Shown here piece by piece: positions 6,216-7,639 of a DNA stretch of 7,639 bases. Below the pieces are notes generated by a model. It was not told the DNA's origin, made no database searches, and saw only the letters and a program-made list of their open reading frames with translations. The stretch's first letter is position 1. Each line of letters begins with the position of its first letter. Made by a program: the position numbers and the translations under genes. The stretch comes from an uncultured Parabacteroides sp. (lineage in GTDB: Bacteria; Bacteroidota; Bacteroidia; Bacteroidales; Tannerellaceae), in the NCBI GenBank assembly GCA_900552465.1, contig URZO01000142.1, forward strand, positions 1 to 7,639, given 5' to 3'.

Positions 6216-7520
6216 CTATTTTGCGTTCAACGAATAAATGATCTGACGGTGTGAAGCCCTCCAGGCCGGTATCAGTGCAGAAAGCAGGTTCAAGACGAAG
6301 CACACTAAAAGGGCGATGCCGAACACCCGGAAGTTCATCAGCATCTCCGGCGTAAAGACCACATCGACCCCTTCCGGCAAGACCTGGGCAAAAGACGCAT
6401 CGATCTGTAAGATCCAGTCGCGGCTCAGGTAGATCAGCAAGTAGGAAAACGCCAGTCCGAACAGTCCGCCGAAGAAGGTAAAGAGGAAGTTCTCCGAGAA
6501 GATCTGCCCCATCAGGGTCCCGGTCGGAGCGCCAAAAGCCCGCCTGACGCCCATCTCGGCCAACCGCCGTTCCATCCGCGAATCGGTCATCCCCGAGAGG
6601 CTGACAGAGGGCACTAACAGCAGGATCAGGACGATCAGCCCGTATTGAAGGAGTAGCTTTCCAAAGTCCGGAGCGACGTTGCTCCAATAGCGGAAAGTGG
6701 ACTGCCAGTAATAGTCCGGCTGCCCTAAAGCTGAGAACGTACCGCCGTCGAGCGATTTCCCGTAACGCTCCACCCGCTCTTCCGCCTCCTGCTTCAGCGC
6801 CTTCAGGTCCGTACCGCGGGAAGCGAGTATGTAGGCGTTGAATTTACCCAATACGCCGGTGTTGTTCCAGCTATCGTTCGGCTTATAATCATCCGCCGTC
6901 GTGTAGGGAAACCAGATCTGCGCATAGGTATTCTCCGTCACCAACGAAGCATCCTGCACGACGCCGCACACCCGGTACTGCCTGAAGTTCACCGAGATAT
7001 ACTTGCCCGTGGCCTCCTCGTCACCAAAGAGCCGGTGCGCCAGGCTCCGGGAGATGACAGCCGTCCGGATCGCCGACTGCTGATCCGCCCCGGTAAAAGC
7101 CTTCCCTTCGAGAAAGCGGAAGGGGAACACCTGCCAGAAACCTGTATTCACAAACTTGACCGTCACCGGCAACTGCACCGGGTCGCCTTCGGGCTGCACC
7201 AGGAACTCGTCGTCATTGTCTCTTGCGATCAACGCGATTGCCTCCACGCCTTTCAGCGACCCGAAGCAGGCATCGATCATCCCCTCGGAAAGGGAACTGC
7301 TGGACTGTCCGTCACTCTCACGGGTGAACGTCCCGCTCTTGGCCACCAGAATCCGGTCGCGGTTCGTCTCCGGATAGATATTCGCCACCTTCATATAGAA
7401 GACAATTGACAGCACCATCACCATCGACACCGACAACCCCGTCCCGACAATATAGATCAGGCTGAAGAGGCGCTCCTGCCGGATCAGGTTCCAGGCTTGT
7501 TTGAGATAGATTTTCAACAT
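6216..7520 (-). CDS. ABC transporter permease, FtsX/MacB type (first of pair)
   Basis: 434 residues with the same architecture as its neighbour. The start MLKIYLKQAWNLIRQERLFS is followed by TM1 at about 19-43. A periplasmic MacB-like domain spans about 44-287. The FtsX domain has TM2 at 288-308, TM3 at 342-363 and TM4 at 398-420. The coupling helix is RRLAEMGVRRAFGAPTG at 318-334. TGADQQSAIRTAVISRSLAHRLFG (143-166) is typical of the MacB periplasmic core. The two proteins share the N-terminal pattern MLKxxLKQxWN and are probably ancient paralogues acting as a heterodimer on one ATPase dimer. The stop is TAG at 6218-6216, 7 bp before the second gene. No convincing promoter or Shine-Dalgarno site lies upstream within the window, so the gene may be internal to a longer operon. 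The substrate is unknown. Confidence 0.93.
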   Translation of the reverse strand: MLKIYLKQAWNLIRQERLFSLIYIVGTGLSVSMVMVLSIVFYMKVANIYPETNRDRILVAKSGTFTRESDGQSSSSLSEGMIDACFGSLKGVEAIALIARDNDDEFLVQPEGDPVQLPVTVKFVNTGFWQVFPFRFLEGKAFTGADQQSAIRTAVISRSLAHRLFGDEEATGKYISVNFRQYRVCGVVQDASLVTENTYAQIWFPYTTADDYKPNDSWNNTGVLGKFNAYILASRGTDLKALKQEAEERVERYGKSLDGGTFSALGQPDYYWQSTFRYWSNVAPDFGKLLLQYGLIVLILLLVPSVSLSGMTDSRMERRLAEMGVRRAFGAPTGTLMGQIFSENFLFTFFGGLFGLAFSYLLIYLSRDWILQIDASFAQVLPEGVDVVFTPEMLMNFRVFGIALLVCFVLNLLSALIPAWRASHRQIIYSLNAK

Positions 7521-7639
7521 ATTGTTTGATATTAGATGTTTATATTCACAATTATATGATGATTTATCGGTGCGTTTATATTGACCGGTGGTAACTCCTT
7601 CCCCTCTCGAGAGGGGGCAGGGGGTGTGTGAATTTTCTT
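7521..7639. other. Non-coding leader region at the right edge
   Basis: No coding sequence is supported here. The 70 bp next to the permease start are A/T-rich. On the minus strand they contain no TAnnTTTG, sigma-54 element or Shine-Dalgarno site that I could find. The outer part holds a G/C-rich palindromic repeat. The operon promoter may lie beyond the edge, or transcription may read through from an upstream gene. Confidence 0.6.
7591..7630. repeat. Palindromic G/C-rich intergenic repeat, Bacteroidetes type (partial?)
   Basis: CCCCTCTCGAGAGGGG (7601-7616) is a perfect 16-bp palindrome followed by GCAGGGGGTGTGTG. I recognise this general pattern, a C/T-rich arm and G/A-rich arm followed by GCAGGGGGTGTG, as a dispersed intergenic repeat in Bacteroidetes genomes. 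That is memory, not a search. It lacks a T-tract directly after the stem, so it does not look like a classical terminator. It may extend past the window edge. Confidence 0.65.

Noticed and set aside
6202..6687. 161-residue minus-strand open frame
   Set aside because: Same strand but another frame within the permease at 6216-7520; composition is Arg/Pro/Gly-rich and there is no family signature.
1..7639. CRISPR array, tRNA, rRNA, insertion sequence, toxin-antitoxin or phage-defence genes
   Set aside because: No regularly spaced repeats, cloverleaf sequence, transposase or recognised defence domain was seen on either strand.

Overview
The window looks like two unrelated bacterial genomes joined at about position 2023. 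Positions 1 to ~2023 read as a Clostridia-type (Firmicutes) Leloir galactose operon: the 3' end of galK, a complete galE, and the 5' part of a class II galT, all on the + strand with strong Shine-Dalgarno sites. Positions ~2024 to 7639 read as Bacteroidales DNA, possibly Parabacteroides-like. The evidence for this is weak or absent Shine-Dalgarno sites at most genes, a TAnnTTTG-type promoter, paired FtsX/MacB permeases, a TolC-family outer-membrane protein, and a palindromic G/C-rich intergenic repeat of a kind I associate with this phylum. At the junction galT (+) and tolC (-) both stop abruptly, tail to tail, each inside a conserved region. No insertion sequence, repeat or recombination gene lies between them. 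A metagenomic misassembly or library chimera is the simplest explanation.

Layout: galK 3' end (3-161), galE (183-1166), galT truncated (1181-~2023), junction, tolC-like truncated on the minus strand (~2024-3412), then a 164-bp divergent regulatory region (3413-3576). After that come three rightward genes: a DgkA/UdpK-type lipid kinase (3577-3960), a small charged hypothetical protein with its own Bacteroidetes promoter (4045-4260), and a periplasmic PAP2 phosphatase (4282-4839). A bidirectional terminator (about 4847-4881) separates these from two leftward FtsX-family ABC permeases (4913-6208 and 6216-7520). The right edge holds a non-coding leader with the palindromic repeat.

Function: the galactose genes would convert galactose to glucose-1-phosphate through GalK, GalT and GalE. 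On the Bacteroidales side, the lipid kinase and the PAP2 phosphatase are opposite activities on lipid phosphates and may take part in envelope lipid-carrier recycling. The two permeases are subunits of a MacB/LolE-like (type VII) ABC system whose ATPase is not in the window. The TolC protein belongs to a separate unit reading left, out of the authentic sequence.

The most informative regulatory signal is upstream of tolC: a near-consensus sigma-54 (-24/-12) promoter with an inverted-repeat activator site about 78 bp upstream of the predicted start. This suggests control of tolC by an NtrC-family response regulator. I saw no CRISPR array, tRNA, rRNA, insertion sequence or novel defence system.
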